A stretch of 64,000 nt of DNA, from positions 1 to 64,000 of the forward strand of contig JANBVO010000036.1 in NCBI GenBank assembly GCA_030052745.1, written 5' to 3'. Positions 33,229-44,760 of the stretch are shown piece after piece. The position numbers and the translations under genes are program-made. The notes beneath the pieces are model-generated. The model saw nothing but the letters and a program-made list of their open reading frames with translations. It made no database searches and was not told the origin of the DNA. Position 1 is the first letter of the stretch. Each line of letters opens with the position of its first letter. This stretch comes from Pleurostoma richardsiae. Its lineage: Eukaryota; Ascomycota; Sordariomycetes; Calosphaeriales; Pleurostomataceae.

Positions 33229-34287
33229 ATGAGTAGCCTTGGCGGACTGAACAAGACCCCTGGTGGGATCGTCATAAGCGTCGTGCAGTCCCAGCTATTG
33301 CGGGTTGAGACGCCGAATGACCTTAGTGAGGCTGTTGAGCATGTGGTGTCTCTAGTCTCTCAAGCCAAACGAGCGTACCCTGCGACGGACATGGTTGTGT
33401 TTCCTGAATACAGCATCCACGGCCTATCCATGAACACGGACCCGGCCATCATGTGTACCCTCGACGGCCAGGAAGTTGCCGCGTTCAAAGAGGCATGCAG
33501 GAAGGAGTGTATCTGGGGTTGCTTTAGTATAATGGAGAAGAACGAGCTGGGGGCACCCTGGAACTCGGGAATTACGATCAACGACCAAGGCGAAGTTGTT
33601 GATTACTACCGCAAGATGCATCCCTGGATTCCTGTCGAGCCATGGTATCCTGGCAACAGGGGAGTCTCTGTCTTCCAAGGCCCTGGTGGTACGAAAATGA
33701 GCCTCATCATCTGTCATGATGGTATGTTCCCCGAAATGGCGCGGGAGGCGGCATACAAAGGAGCAGAGGTCCTGCTGCGAACCGCAGGTTACACGCCACC
33801 AATTAGACAGTCGTGGGAGTTGACGAACCGCACAAACGCGTTTCAGAACCTCATGTATACGGTGTCTGTTGCGCTTGCTGGCACGGACGGGACGTGGAAA
33901 AGCATGGGAAACGCCATGTTCTGCGGCCCGGAGGGCGACGTCTTGGTCCAGGGGAACAACTCGGCTGATGAGATCTTTGCGTGCGAGATAAGGCCCGAGG
34001 AGGTCCGAAGGAGACGGAGGCATTGGGGTGTCGAGAACAACCTGTACCAGTTCGGTCACAGGGGGTATGTTGCCGTCAAGGGAGGAGCAAGCGACTGCCC
34101 ATATACTTTTATGAGGGACCTAGTTGCCGGCAAGTGGTACGCTATATTACATCCCAACACAGATTACGTGGCAGTTGGCTAACTCTCCAAATCCAGGAAA
34201 ACTGCGGAGGACGACGAGGTTCTTGTCAAGGACGGCACCAGCTGTGGCTTTAGCGCACCCGAGAAGGACTTCATCAATGAGATGTGA
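33229..34287 (+). CDS. Formamidase (AmiF type, nitrilase superfamily)
   Basis: Exons 33229-34136 and 34197-34287 (60-base intron GTACGC...ATCCAG) encode 332 residues, close to the 334 of bacterial AmiF. It hydrolyses formamide to formate and ammonia in the cytosol. The nitrilase triad is visible: Glu 60 in VVFPEYS, Lys 129 in YRKMHPW and Cys 162 in [11 protein letters not shown]. The second exon restores the C-terminal [15 protein letters not shown], which AmiF-type enzymes share. In fungi such enzymes are under nitrogen control by GATA factors, which fits the two CGATAG sites upstream. The preceding monocarboxylate-type permease on the same strand and the Dal5-type permease suggest a nitrogen/carbon scavenging group. 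Confidence 0.93.
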
Positions 34288-34693
34288 ACAGTGTTGCTGC
34301 AGAAACTCTAGCATCTTGGAAGCAGCCTCACAGACTTCGCCATAAAGCAGTGAGTTTGCTGACTAATGAGAATTTTCGATGTCTCAAGTTTGTGCGGGAT
34401 ATAGAGATAGCAACTCCATTCGGTGATTACCTAGCGAGGCAAATGGCAAATGGCCTGGCAATCTGGTCCCGCTTGAACTTTGGCGGTGGCAGCTGCGAGT
34501 CGCTCTGGTGACGTAACCTCCGACCTGCGTCATGGCAAAGACCGAGTCCGCCGACGATCTTTCATCGTGCACGACAAGCAAAGCACAGTTTAGAAGGCGT
34601 GAACTCACATCAGGCTCTACCGCTGTGACTTAGTGTGTTAATATCCAGCTATCGTATTCCCCCACTATAATTAGAAGCCTCGATACCATCGGA
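34288..34693. other. Intergenic region
   Basis: It separates the accessory block from the core genes. No gene is seen. Confidence 0.4.
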
Positions 34694-35557
34694 ATGAGCT
34701 GGATGGACTCATGGTCACGCCCCTCGAAACACCAAGCAACCCCGACACCCCTGTACCTGCTTCCCGGAGGGGAATCGACACCGTACTGTAGATCCTGCGG
34801 TCGTTTTATCAGCACGAGGAAATTGGAGGCCAGCAAAGGTTCAAGAACGCCTGCGAGATATTGCTCGGTGCGCTGTCGCAACAGCAAGCCCGGGAAGCTT
34901 GATCGAGAGATTGAGAAAGCTTTTGTCAAGTTTCTTAATGGAGAGGAAAGCGTGCCGGTCACGAATAGCTCCGAGAGAAGCAAAGGCGATGGGCGTTTTC
35001 TGGTACCCTGCGACGTTGTCCAAGCCTATGTGTTCAGTCAGGGGCCGGAGATGGGGCCCTCTCAAGGGCAGGACGAGACCAATGAAGGAAAGTCAGTGGC
35101 AGATGAGACAAGGGACTACTCTGGTGCGACGCCTCGTGATGCCGGAATCAACCTCGACGTCGACGTCGGTGGCGACATGTCGGAGGACCATCAGCCGTCA
35201 GCACCGTTCCCGGACTACGACCTCATAGCCCAGATGTCAGTTCGCAGCGGCAGTAGGATCCGACCACCGCAGTGGATCAGCGAGGTCAACGGCAGTGTTG
35301 GTGGAGAAAAGGGCTGGTCCGAGCGCATTCGGGAGACAGAGGATATGAAAGAAAAGAGGTTACGGGGACAGAAGGAAGTACGAGAGAAGGAAATGGTGAG
35401 GTCGGCGGCTCGCAGAGGCGTGGTATTCGGATTTGTCGTGAAGGAGGAGGCCGCCACAGACTCCGAAGTGAGGGCAAAATGCGAGGCTGTGATGCATGGT
35501 AAAGTCGTCGAGCCAAGCTATGCTAAGGGAGGTTGGGCGATCAGGTGGCGCGAATAA
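34694..35557 (+). CDS. Conserved fungal protein with zinc-ribbon-like CxxC...CxxxC
   Basis: A single exon encodes 287 residues with no signal peptide or membrane span. The N-terminal 60 residues contain PYCRSCGRFIS and, about 20 residues on, RYCSVRCRNSKPG, a four-cysteine arrangement like a zinc ribbon or treble clef. The middle is acidic and disordered, and the C-terminal third is highly charged (REKEMVRSAARRGVVFGF). The pattern fits uncharacterised nuclear proteins of filamentous ascomycetes. I do not recognise a function. The next ATGs are downstream of the cysteine module, so the first ATG is kept. Confidence 0.8.
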   Translation: MSWMDSWSRPSKHQATPTPLYLLPGGESTPYCRSCGRFISTRKLEASKGSRTPARYCSVRCRNSKPGKLDREIEKAFVKFLNGEESVPVTNSSERSKGDGRFLVPCDVVQAYVFSQGPEMGPSQGQDETNEGKSVADETRDYSGATPRDAGINLDVDVGGDMSEDHQPSAPFPDYDLIAQMSVRSGSRIRPPQWISEVNGSVGGEKGWSERIRETEDMKEKRLRGQKEVREKEMVRSAARRGVVFGFVVKEEAATDSEVRAKCEAVMHGKVVEPSYAKGGWAIRWRE

Positions 35558-35922
35558 TGGTGGGTTGCATATGCTGTCTTCCTGACATCCCTGACCCCAG
35601 GTTGTTACCAGCGCCGCGAAGTAGCATGTCGCAGTGTAAGGAGATAATGGTGGGCAAGGAACACGTTCTTCAACTAAATCTACAAGGTAAGCTCCTGAGC
35701 ACTTCCACTCTGAGCACTTCCACCGAGCGTGCCCAGCCACCCGTGGTATTAGATATATGTACACACAACAAATGGCCAGGAGCGTGCCCTACAATCGTCA
35801 CTTCATTCAGCCGTATCGCCCAGTACGTCTTGGTAAAAACGGGGACTCTAGCCCCAGTTCCATGATCCAAGGCGCGGAAAGACGACCCATGTCTCTCTTT
35901 ATTTTCCAAAGGTCATTACCCA
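35558..35922. other. Convergent intergenic region
   Basis: This stretch lies between the 3' ends of the zinc-ribbon-like gene and AKR1. A short direct repeat of GAGCACTTCCAC(T/C) occurs near 35696-35724. No gene is seen. Confidence 0.4.
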
Positions 35923-38442
35923 TCACACTTCGTCTCCGGCGACGGCTTCATAGCCGCCTCGTCTCCCAACTCTCGATGCGCCCAGCTGCATCAAAGCCGG
36001 ACTCTCGTACATTTCCGCGTAGTTGACAACCTGGCCGCCGAGCATGGCCGCTCCAGGCTCCCGGGGGCCGAACACGGGAGCTGGGTCGCACCAGAAGTCC
36101 TTGCAGTTGGTGAGGCACCCGCGGCTGTAGGGGTTCCGCTTTCTCCTCTTGTTCTTGCCGCCAGCGGCAGCTCCCCTGCCCGACGCCGTCTCAATGAACG
36201 CATCTACGCCAAGAATCTTACTCCACTGTTTGAGGAAGCCGCTCCCATGCTTGTGTCTGTGGCCATGGCCGTGACCGTGGCTCTCCTCGGGAGTGCCAGC
36301 AGCTCCAGAGGGCGGGACAGCATCAGGATGGTTGGGGTCGAGCGGTGCGCCGGTTGAGGTGAAGGCGGAGGTGAGAAAGGTGGCGGAGCGCTGGTCAACG
36401 CCGAACATGTTCTCGTACGTGGTCATGGCGCGAGAGACTTGAATGAACTGTACAGAAAGGAGCATCGATACCCAGGTTAATTGAAGGCTGACCCATACGG
36501 AAAGGAGTAGAGTGTAAGCATCGGCATTCACAACCTGGCATAGGCCCGGGGATAACAGGTTGCAGTCGGTCGAGGCTGTAGCGGATGCAGTAGAGAAGTA
36601 GTAATAAAGGAGCCAGTCGAAGATGATGATGCCGAGTGTCAGGTTGATGAGATAAAGGAAGAACTGCCTGTGGTTGTTGACTCCAATGCAGTTGTATACC
36701 CAGGGGCAGTGGCTGTAGCATAGCGTGGTCAGTCTCCGTAGCCGAGCGCATATACCTCCAGCAGCACAACACTTACTGATCGTGTCTCGCCACGCAGCGT
36801 TGGCATCTCCTGCAGTGTTTACTCCTCAAAGGAGTTCGAATCATACAACTGATGCAGAAGTTGGCCTCGTCAAACTTCCACAGGCTAATGAGCTCATCGA
36901 TGACAGCTTTCTGCTCAGCCACGCTATTCAGCTTTGGCACAAATCCGGGATCATACGCCATGCAGACGTAGTAGAAATAGGCACAAAGGCCGTAGAAGAA
37001 GGCAAACGCAAAATTCGGAAGCCAGTGCTGATGGTCCGCGTCTGTTACCAAGTCAACATAGCCCATTGATGTGGAGAGCTTGGAGGGTGCCACCTACCAG
37101 CTCTGAAAGTGGTGTTGGGGAACACGGTGAAGAGCCAGTTGAGGCCGACCAAGAATAGCGATCCGGCGAAGATTCCCGCCAACCAGGGCTGCCGATGCTT
37201 GTCAGCAGATTTCATGTTGGAATATCGCAGTCAATGGAACTCACCGTCCTCTGGAACTGCCTCATGGTTGGCGGGGCATAGTCCAGCACCCTCTGGGCAA
37301 TCCACTGTAGCGTGAAGCCGACGACCAGGGCAATTGGCACACCGGCAAACACCGGCATGCCGGACATTATAGCGAGCATCGACCAGACCAGCAGGAAAGG
37401 CCACACGAAGGCGAATTTGGTCACGAAGCCCTTCTTGTCCTTGAGCAGATAGCTAGCACCTGGGAAGCTCGGGGTGACGGCGTGGCCATCTTCATCATAG
37501 CCGCACTCCTTGAGTGACTTGTGCCATGCGCCGAGGGTGTTGAGCTCCTGTGCAGTGATGGCGGGCGTCTTGCCGGTCTGCGTCTTGGCGAATCGGTCGG
37601 CGCCGTACTCTATGAGCTTCTGGACACAACCAGGGCTGCCCTTGACGAGAGCCCAGTGTAGCGCGGTGAAACCCTGCTCATCTGTGGCGTCGACACTGGC
37701 GCCCCAGCGCAGGAAGACATCGACACAGGCGGGGAAACCCTTATACGCGGACCACATCAGGCCGGTGTGGCCGTACGAGTCGAGCACGTCAACAGGAATG
37801 CCCGTGTGCAGCAGCAGAACAATCAGGAAGACGTTGCCATTGAACGTGCTAATATGTAGAGTGTTGTAGCCCTGCGCGTCGGTGATGAGGGGATCGGCGC
37901 CATGCTGGAGGAGGAGATGGACGGTATAGTAGTGGCAGCGCTGCGCAGCCCACTGGAGGGGCGTTGCGACAGACTCGCCTCCCTTCTTGTTGAGCTCGGC
38001 GCCGTGGTCGATGAGGAACTTGCACATTGCATACTGGTTATTGATAGCGGCCCACTACATGAACAGACAGGCGCGGTTAGCAATGGCGAAAGGGTGGGAT
38101 CGAAGAGCTCGAACAGCAGGCAGTTCAGGATGACAGCTTTAGGAGGGCAGCGTCGAGAGCACGCTGCGAGGTTTTATGAGTACGTACATGTAAAGGCGTA
38201 ATCCCCTCGTCGTCGCTATAGGTGGCGTCGTACTTGCCCGACTCAAACAGGTTCTCCATGGCGGGGATGTTGCCGACGCGGGCCAGCTGCATGATGTCGT
38301 CTTCGGCAGCGCTAGCATCGCTGGCAAGGTGGCCCAGCTCCATCTCGCTGTTCAATTTGGGCGCAGCAGCAGAGCCCTTGGACGCTGGCTGTGTTGGAGC
38401 AGCGCTGGGCGTTTGGCTGCCCGTCTCTTTGGCCTGCGCCAT
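35923..38442 (-). CDS. AKR1: Ankyrin-repeat DHHC palmitoyltransferase AKR1
   Basis: Five exons (38442-38188, 38054-37245, 37188-37098, 37041-36777, 36712-35923) with introns of 133, 56, 56 and 64 bases encode 736 residues, the normal size for AKR1. An acidic N-terminus is followed by about six ankyrin repeats ([21 protein letters not shown] through [15 protein letters not shown]), membrane spans, then [19 protein letters not shown] and the catalytic DHHCPW with Cys about 476, whose DHHC is split by the last intron. Two further spans follow. The enzyme S-palmitoylates cytosolic proteins at Golgi/endosome membranes. A His-rich run ([12 protein letters not shown]) in the C-terminal tail is unusual but lies outside the catalytic core. 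It is divergent from SRP receptor beta. Start chosen at the ATG before MAQAKETG; an upstream in-frame ATG exists. Confidence 0.95.
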
Positions 38443-39051
38443 CTTGGGCTGCTCGACTCGTCGGCTTTGCTCCTCTTCTCCTTTTCCTTCGTTCTCTCGG
38501 TCCCGGGAGAGCACGGCTTCGGTGACTAAGACTCGGGGGGTGCGGTAGTGGACGTTGTCGTGCGCATTACGGGTATAGATAGAGAGCCGTGCTGGAGCTT
38601 TACCCAATCCATGCAAGAGCTGTGTGAAATATAAAGAATCGTGATGCTGCTGTCTAGAGAGGTGAATGTAGGGTAAGCTGCGGCTGATTTGGTCCCGACT
38701 CAAAATGATTGTGTCGCGTTACCAGCGAGGCTGAGTAAAAGACATGGTCCGAGCGCCCACGAGGACCCTTTATCGATAAGAACGCCGCACACACACACGC
38801 GTAAGTTACAGCACTGCAAGGTGGACAAGGTCTACCTACGGAGAACAAACAGTATTGACCGTTTTTATTACCCTGCGGGGACAAACTGTTGACGTCGTGC
38901 CACTTTTCGGACAACCACGGAGCAGAGAGACGCCGCCCTGCATTTACTACCTGTTACAAAAGGGGTGAGCTCCGTCTCTCTGTCTCTACTACTCCATCCG
39001 CGATTCATTTTCACTTTTCCAAGGCTTTGGGAGGAGACCGCTGTCGCCATC
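38443..39051. promoter_or_regulatory. Bidirectional promoter AKR1 / SRP receptor beta
   Basis: This is a shared region of about 600 bases between two housekeeping genes. It includes a short CA run at about 38788-38799 and CT-rich sequence just before the SRP receptor start. Confidence 0.5.
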
Positions 39052-39930
39052 ATGGAGACCATCAAGGACTTCCTCGAGACCATCTTGACACCGTCCCCGG
39101 CCGTCTTCATCGTTGGGACCCTGATTGTTCTCCTCGTCCCCGTCTTCCTACACTTTGTCCTCTCGCGTACATCATCCTATACCGTTTTGCCTTCGGTGCT
39201 CCTCGCTGGCCCATCAGGATCAGGCAAAACCGCCCTTCTCACCCTTTTCGAGCGCCACTCCCCGGCCGAAACGCAAACCTCCCAGACTTGGTCCGCCGTC
39301 GAGCTTGCCGCCTCCGACGATGGCATGTCCTCTTACCGCGACGATCTTGACGCCACCGGCAGTACGGCCAAGAAGTTTCTTCTGGTCGACACCCCAGGCC
39401 ACGGCAAGCTGCGCCACCAATCGATGGCACGGCTGGGTCCTGCGTCAACTGCCTCCGCCAAGCTGAAAGCCGTCGTCTTCGTTGTGGATGCCGCGGCGCT
39501 GTCTGAGCCCGAGGTCCTCTCAGTAACGGCCGCGTACCTATACGACGTACTCCTCGCACTACAGAAGCGTATGGGTAGCACCAAGACCTCCAAGGCACCG
39601 TATACGATTCCTGTGCTGATCGCCGCAAACAAAATCGACCTGTTTACGGCCCTGCCAGCTGCGCTGGTCAAAAGCAATATCGAGGCGGAACTAGGTAGGA
39701 TACGAAAGACAAGGAGCAAGGGGTTGCTAGATTCGGGCGTCGGCTCGGAAGAGATTGGTGCCGGGGCCGAAGAGGCAGACGACTGGCTGGGCGAGTACGG
39801 CAGCGACAAGTTCACGTTCAGGCAGATGAAGGAGTTCGACATTGACGTGGATGTCATTGGGGGTAATGTCATCGGTGGAAATGGCCCGGCAGCTGATAAG
39901 TGGTGGACGTGGATCGTGGACAAGATCTGA
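39052..39930 (+). CDS. SRP102: Signal recognition particle receptor beta subunit
   Basis: A single exon encodes 292 residues. An N-terminal membrane anchor (AVFIVGTLIVLLVPVFLHFV) is followed by the GTPase P-loop LLAGPSGSGKTALL, the G3 motif DTPGHGKLR and the G4-like AANKIDLF. These define the ER-membrane beta subunit that recruits the SRP receptor alpha subunit during co-translational targeting. An acidic insertion around SGVGSEEIGAGAEEADD near residues 225-245 is common in fungal forms. The frame is open upstream to 38965, but the ATG at 39052 places the anchor at the usual distance. Confidence 0.93.
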   Translation: METIKDFLETILTPSPAVFIVGTLIVLLVPVFLHFVLSRTSSYTVLPSVLLAGPSGSGKTALLTLFERHSPAETQTSQTWSAVELAASDDGMSSYRDDLDATGSTAKKFLLVDTPGHGKLRHQSMARLGPASTASAKLKAVVFVVDAAALSEPEVLSVTAAYLYDVLLALQKRMGSTKTSKAPYTIPVLIAANKIDLFTALPAALVKSNIEAELGRIRKTRSKGLLDSGVGSEEIGAGAEEADDWLGEYGSDKFTFRQMKEFDIDVDVIGGNVIGGNGPAADKWWTWIVDKI

Positions 39931-40205
39931 CGCAGAAGCCTGACTGACAGTCGCTCTTGATACGTCGCAACACTAGAAATACTCCCTGGCACATGGAACT
40001 TCGGGTCGCATTCGAGCTGACTACCTACAAGACCGTCTGGCAATCTACCCTTACCCACCAATCCATGCATGGATGATGGGTCTCCTAGGCATCCGGGACG
40101 CCGACACACCCAGATTCTGTCCATGTTGAAGGAGCCGTCTCAAACGCCGACACCAACTGCCGAACACCATATCTCCCTTTACCCCGCCCAGATGGCTCGT
40201 TTTGC

Positions 40206-41877
40206 TCATTTCTTTGATTGCTTCATCATCCACGTCAGTAGGTCGACCTTTGTAACTACGGCCACGGGCTTTTTCGCGTCCCCAGCCCGCTGCTCCGTTA
40301 CAACGGCGGCGCTATTCCACTCAAGGAACTTGCTGAGCACGGTGAGCGATGTGTCCATGGTGATCTCAACAAACTTCCTCTTCTTGCTCGTCCCCTTAGC
40401 CGTCTCGGTGTTAATATCCCGAGGATCCGTGACAACCTCGTCCAGCCGGCCAAAATCGAACATGACGTCCTTGACAAGGCTCGACCCGCTAGCCCGGCCG
40501 TGCGAGATCCGGGACAAGAGGTTTCCTAGCGTTACCAAGCCTACAAGCTTCTCTCCAGTAGGAGAGAGGACTGGAAGTTGATCGAAGCCCTTGTCCCGCA
40601 TCGTCTCAACGGCATCGGAGCACTTGCTTGTGCTGAGCACGCTAGTGACCGGTTTGAGCCTGAGGGATTTGACAGTGGCGCCGCCGTATGGGTCGCTTGG
40701 TCGCCTCTGCTGGCCCTTCTGTCGCGCCGCGGCTTCTATATCGCCGCCATCTACGTCGGGCAGCAGATTGTTCGCAGCAAGCCAATCGTCATCGGCGAAT
40801 TTGGACAAATAGCTGCGAATACTGTCCGGCAGGACAACGACAACAACGTCATCCTCGCCGAGGTTGAGCTCTTTGACGGCTCGCACCATGGCTGCCATGG
40901 CGGAGCCCGACGAGCCGCCCACCAGCAAGCCCTCCTCCTTAATCAGCCTTCTGGCGTACATGAAGGCCTCCCGATCGTCTGTCTTGTACCATTTGTCTAC
41001 CAGCTCCCGATCCAGCACGTCGGGAATAAAGTCGTAGCCAATGCCCTCAACCTTATAAGGGATATTTGCAAGAGGGCCCTGGTTGAGCGTCTCTGGTAGG
41101 GCTAGGATACTTCCGTACGGGTCGGCGGCAACCACCTTGACGTCCTTGTTGTGCTTCCGCAGGCCCCGAGCGAGGCCCGTGATAGTGCCCCCGGTACCAG
41201 CACCAGCCACGATAGTGGTGATCCTACCCTTGGTCTGCTCCCAAATCTCCTCGGCCGTGCCGTATTCATGCGCCCTCGGGTTGTCGGGGTTCGTGTACTG
41301 GTCGAGGATGTGGGCATTTGGCAGCTCCTTCTGCAGGCGCCTCGCCACGCCGATGTGCGACTCGGGGCTGTCCCATGCCGCCTGGGTGGGAGTACGGATG
41401 ATGGTTGCGCCGAGTGCCCGAAGGACGGATACCTTCTCAGCAGACATCTTCTCCGGGAGCGTGATGATGGTCTTGTAACCCTTGATGGCGCCGACAAGGG
41501 CTAGGCCAATGCCACTAGCGGAGGGCATGCATGTCAGTTGAACTGTCCGAAAGGAGGAGCCTGGGGCGGTTGGCTCCCTGGCGTAGGAGGAGAGACACTC
41601 ACGTGTTGCCACTGGTGGGCTCGATCAGGGTGTCTCCCGGCTTGATGCGCCCGCTCTTCTCAGCCTCCTCGATCATGCGGAGGGCGATGCGGTCTTTCAC
41701 GCTGCCACCGGCATTGAAGAGCTCGACCTTGGCATAGACCTTGGCCTTGATTCCGAGCGACTGCGGGATCTTGTTGAGCCGCACAAGCGGCGTGTGGCCG
41801 ATGAGTTTGCTTGCATCTTCGAAACCAAGGTCGCTACCGTCTGATGCCGCCATGTCCTTAGTGTCGGCGAGGGTCAA
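40206..41877 (-). CDS. CYS4: Cystathionine beta-synthase
   Basis: Exons 41877-41603 and 41514-40206 (88-base intron GTGAGT...GCTAG) encode 527 residues. It condenses serine and homocysteine to cystathionine in the cytosol (transsulfuration). The PLP-binding Lys 61 lies in [21 protein letters not shown] spans the splice and binds substrate; [10 protein letters not shown] binds the PLP phosphate. The C-terminal part has two CBS motifs ([20 protein letters not shown] and [11 protein letters not shown]). There is no heme-binding N-terminal extension, as in fungi generally. An internal ATG at residue 9 is an alternative start. Confidence 0.95.
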
Positions 41878-43517
41878 TTGATGTCAATCGAGGGCGCTGA
41901 ATCGTTCCGTTTCGCGGTGAATGGTAGGATGAAGTTGGAATCCCGGTCTGGATCTTCTGCGCAGAGATTCCTCCACGATGCAGTCTCGCGTCAGGCGCAG
42001 AAAAGATGAGGTGATACCACCCAGAGCCAACAACATACGAGGCCTTTCAGAAGTGGCAAGTCGCGGGGCATCAAAGCCGGGGCTAGGCGGCTGCAGCCGC
42101 TGCGATTGAAAGCTCTGACGATATGCCGCCTAAGTGCATAATGTCTTAGGCATAACTAAGACAGGTGCCTACCTAAGTACCTACCTAGTCGACGTACCGC
42201 AACCACCCGCCCCCCTTGGTAACGGCAAGTTCGGGGGGCTCAAAACAAAGTCACAACAATGCGGCATGTACGTTTAAAATGATATTTTACAAGGTTCCGT
42301 CGCATCAGTGAGCTATGAACTGAAAGAATAGACGTTAGGGGCGCTAGCAACTCCGAGCAGAAGGCTGCCAATCCGACCATTGCTAAGTAACGCTACGAAC
42401 ATCATAAGGATGTCCACCGCCACCGTTAACAGGGCAATCCATAGCGATATAAGTACTACGCATCACTGCTTATATAGTCTCTCAACTACCTCTCGGCTAC
42501 GATTCCGTGTCTGATTCACCGTGTGCTGCCTTCATGTAATAGAGGCTTAAGGAATGAACAGTAAACAAGTCAATGTACATAAAGTGAGGCGACATGTTCT
42601 AGGTGCATACCATCTCCTAACTGTGCCTGTTACCATCTTCTTATTAGCAGTATTGAGAGTAAGCTCTACCTTATACCACTAAAAAGAAATGTCAAAGTGC
42701 TTCCGAGACTTAGCACTCATCATACTGCAAGTATGTTACTGATTGTTGCAAGTTCTTTTGATTCTTTTCTTCCTATCTCTAGTTACGTAGGGCTCTGTCT
42801 TCCTGCTTATATCCATTCCCAATCAGGCTTGCGTAAAAGGCTAATTTCAGAATTCTATAGGATTCAGACTCCCATTTGGGCACTTTCTAATCAACCAAGA
42901 GGTAGCTAGAAAAGCCATGGATTGAAGAGAAAGGGAGTTCCTGTCCCATTTTATTTCTTCGACACTAATCTCCAAGTTCAGAAAGCCATCGGCGTCAGCA
43001 CAACAACAGCTCGGAAATGAAACACCACACACCCAGGCTCTTGGTGCCCGAATCAATCTGCTTGATGGATGTAATAATGCGGGCCACATAAGCAATGCTA
43101 GACTCCGATAACTACAGACTACATTCGTGGACCACCCTCTAGACCGTCTAGTGAATGCACTGGTAAGCATCTTGAATGCGAAGCCTTCGGTCTAGACATG
43201 TCACCTACGTAGTTGTGAATGAAAATGTTTTCTGATAGAGAATTGGAGCTCGCCATGTCTACTTCTAGCAAGACCGGTGAGCGTGATGTGGTAGCGCGGC
43301 TGGGGCCATCTCCGTTCGCCCTCCTGCTTGTCAGTACAGGAATTATGTCGTGCACAATACTGCCAACAATACTAAAGAAGCAACGAAGGGGAACAAGGTG
43401 GCAAATATAGCATAGCATGAACAATGAAGACTAGATAGCTAGGGTCGCCACTTGAGCACTTGAAAATGGCTATCTGTAGACCAGTCTCCTTTCTGCAACC
43501 CGCTTCTCCATCATCTG
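41878..43517. other. Intergenic region upstream of CBS
   Basis: About 1.6 kb without a supportable gene. Near 42168-42188 the unit TACCTA is repeated (CCTACCTAAGTACCTACCTAG), a short CT/AG-type repeat often seen in fungal intergenic DNA. Several short frames at 42697-43424 lack motifs. Confidence 0.4.
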
Positions 43518-43904
43518 TCAGACACTGAACCGAATCTTCGGTTTGACCTCGTTGAGCTCAACGGTCTCGAAACCATCAACCGTTGAGCGGCTCTCGGACA
43601 TCTTCGCTGCTCGAACATTTGGATCGGCTTGCGCTGTGCTGGATACTCGGTTTCTAGAGGGCTCTCCATTGGAGCCTGCCGTCGCTGGCTGAGTTGGCTC
43701 CGTATCCTGTGCGTCATTCCTCTTGTTGTTCTGTCTGAGTCGCCATGCGAGACCGCCAATGACAAGAAGAGACACAAAAACATATGCTAGGAATGCGGCA
43801 GTCCATCCGGCTGTCTGGACACTTCTGCCAATAGGATGTGTGTAACACCGAGGCACCAACAAGGTGGCAGCAAGGACAGAGTACCGGAACCTTATACCGC
43901 CCAT
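43518..43904 (-). CDS. Short hypothetical membrane protein or last exon of one
   Basis: An open frame of 128 codons shows a hydrophobic stretch (YSVLAATLLVP), then TAGWTAAFLAYVFVSLLVIGGLAW, a clear membrane span, followed by a basic stop-transfer segment (RLRQNNKR) and a polar Ser/Thr/Pro tail ending in VELNEVKPKIRFSV. This composition looks like the C-terminus of a membrane protein. I could not identify upstream exons, so it may be a complete small protein or the terminal exon of a larger one. No family is recognised. Confidence 0.45.
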   Translation of the reverse strand: MGGIRFRYSVLAATLLVPRCYTHPIGRSVQTAGWTAAFLAYVFVSLLVIGGLAWRLRQNNKRNDAQDTEPTQPATAGSNGEPSRNRVSSTAQADPNVRAAKMSESRSTVDGFETVELNEVKPKIRFSV

Positions 43905-44760
43905 GTTGACCTGTGTGACTTGAGAGGGAGCTATTTGCGCTATGTTTCTAAAGATATCTCGTCCGGTTGTATGGTCAACTTAAGGATCCCTGGCGAAGAC
44001 GGCATCGAACTAAGAGGTGGAGGGGACAAGCCTCTCTCGACGGATACTTATACTTTGATCATCTGGTATCACACGTTCTTTGACCAGAGTAGGTTGTGCG
44101 TGGAACAATAATCGTAGAAAGTAGACCGTCTGTCCTCAGAAAGCCTTTATGTACTGTACAAACAGAGTCGCAGGAGACCCGCTTCTCCGGGCTGTACATA
44201 CAAAGCGAAAACAGTCGCGAAAGCAGAAAAGCAATGGGGTTCAAGGGATTGGCCTACTTCAAAACGTTCAACACACCCACACCATTGAGCAGTTCCCGCA
44301 GGAGTGGCCGAGCATGTTAGTCGAATTGTAGACCTCAAAACCTCCCGTGAACCGAATCTAGTAGTAGGAACCCAAAATCTACGCACCCAACTTGCGCAAG
44401 GAACCGAATCCCGTTCCGTATTCAGAACCAGGATCTTGAGATCGGAGCGGGGCGTGTGAGTGGCTTGGGTCACTACCAGGCTGTCCAGCATGGAACGAAT
44501 AGAATGTACTTCTCACGATTTGCGTCCGAGGCTGGATTCATTAGGTAGCTAGACTACCTGGCTCAGAAATAGACCTTGGCTGAGGATCGATAGGAAGTGG
44601 AATTAGAGTGCTGACAGGTGAAATCCTTCGCCATCAATCTCCACAAAAACAGGCTTAAAATCTCTGGCAATGTCGCAGTATTGGCAATCTTGCAGTTCTT
44701 GAATACCCTCAACCCCTTTGGTGGCCCCCCCGTACCGTGGCTATCTTCATTTATCCGTCT
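43905..44760. other. Intergenic region
   Basis: No supportable gene. A minus-strand frame at 44147-44491 has no recognisable motif. Confidence 0.35.
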
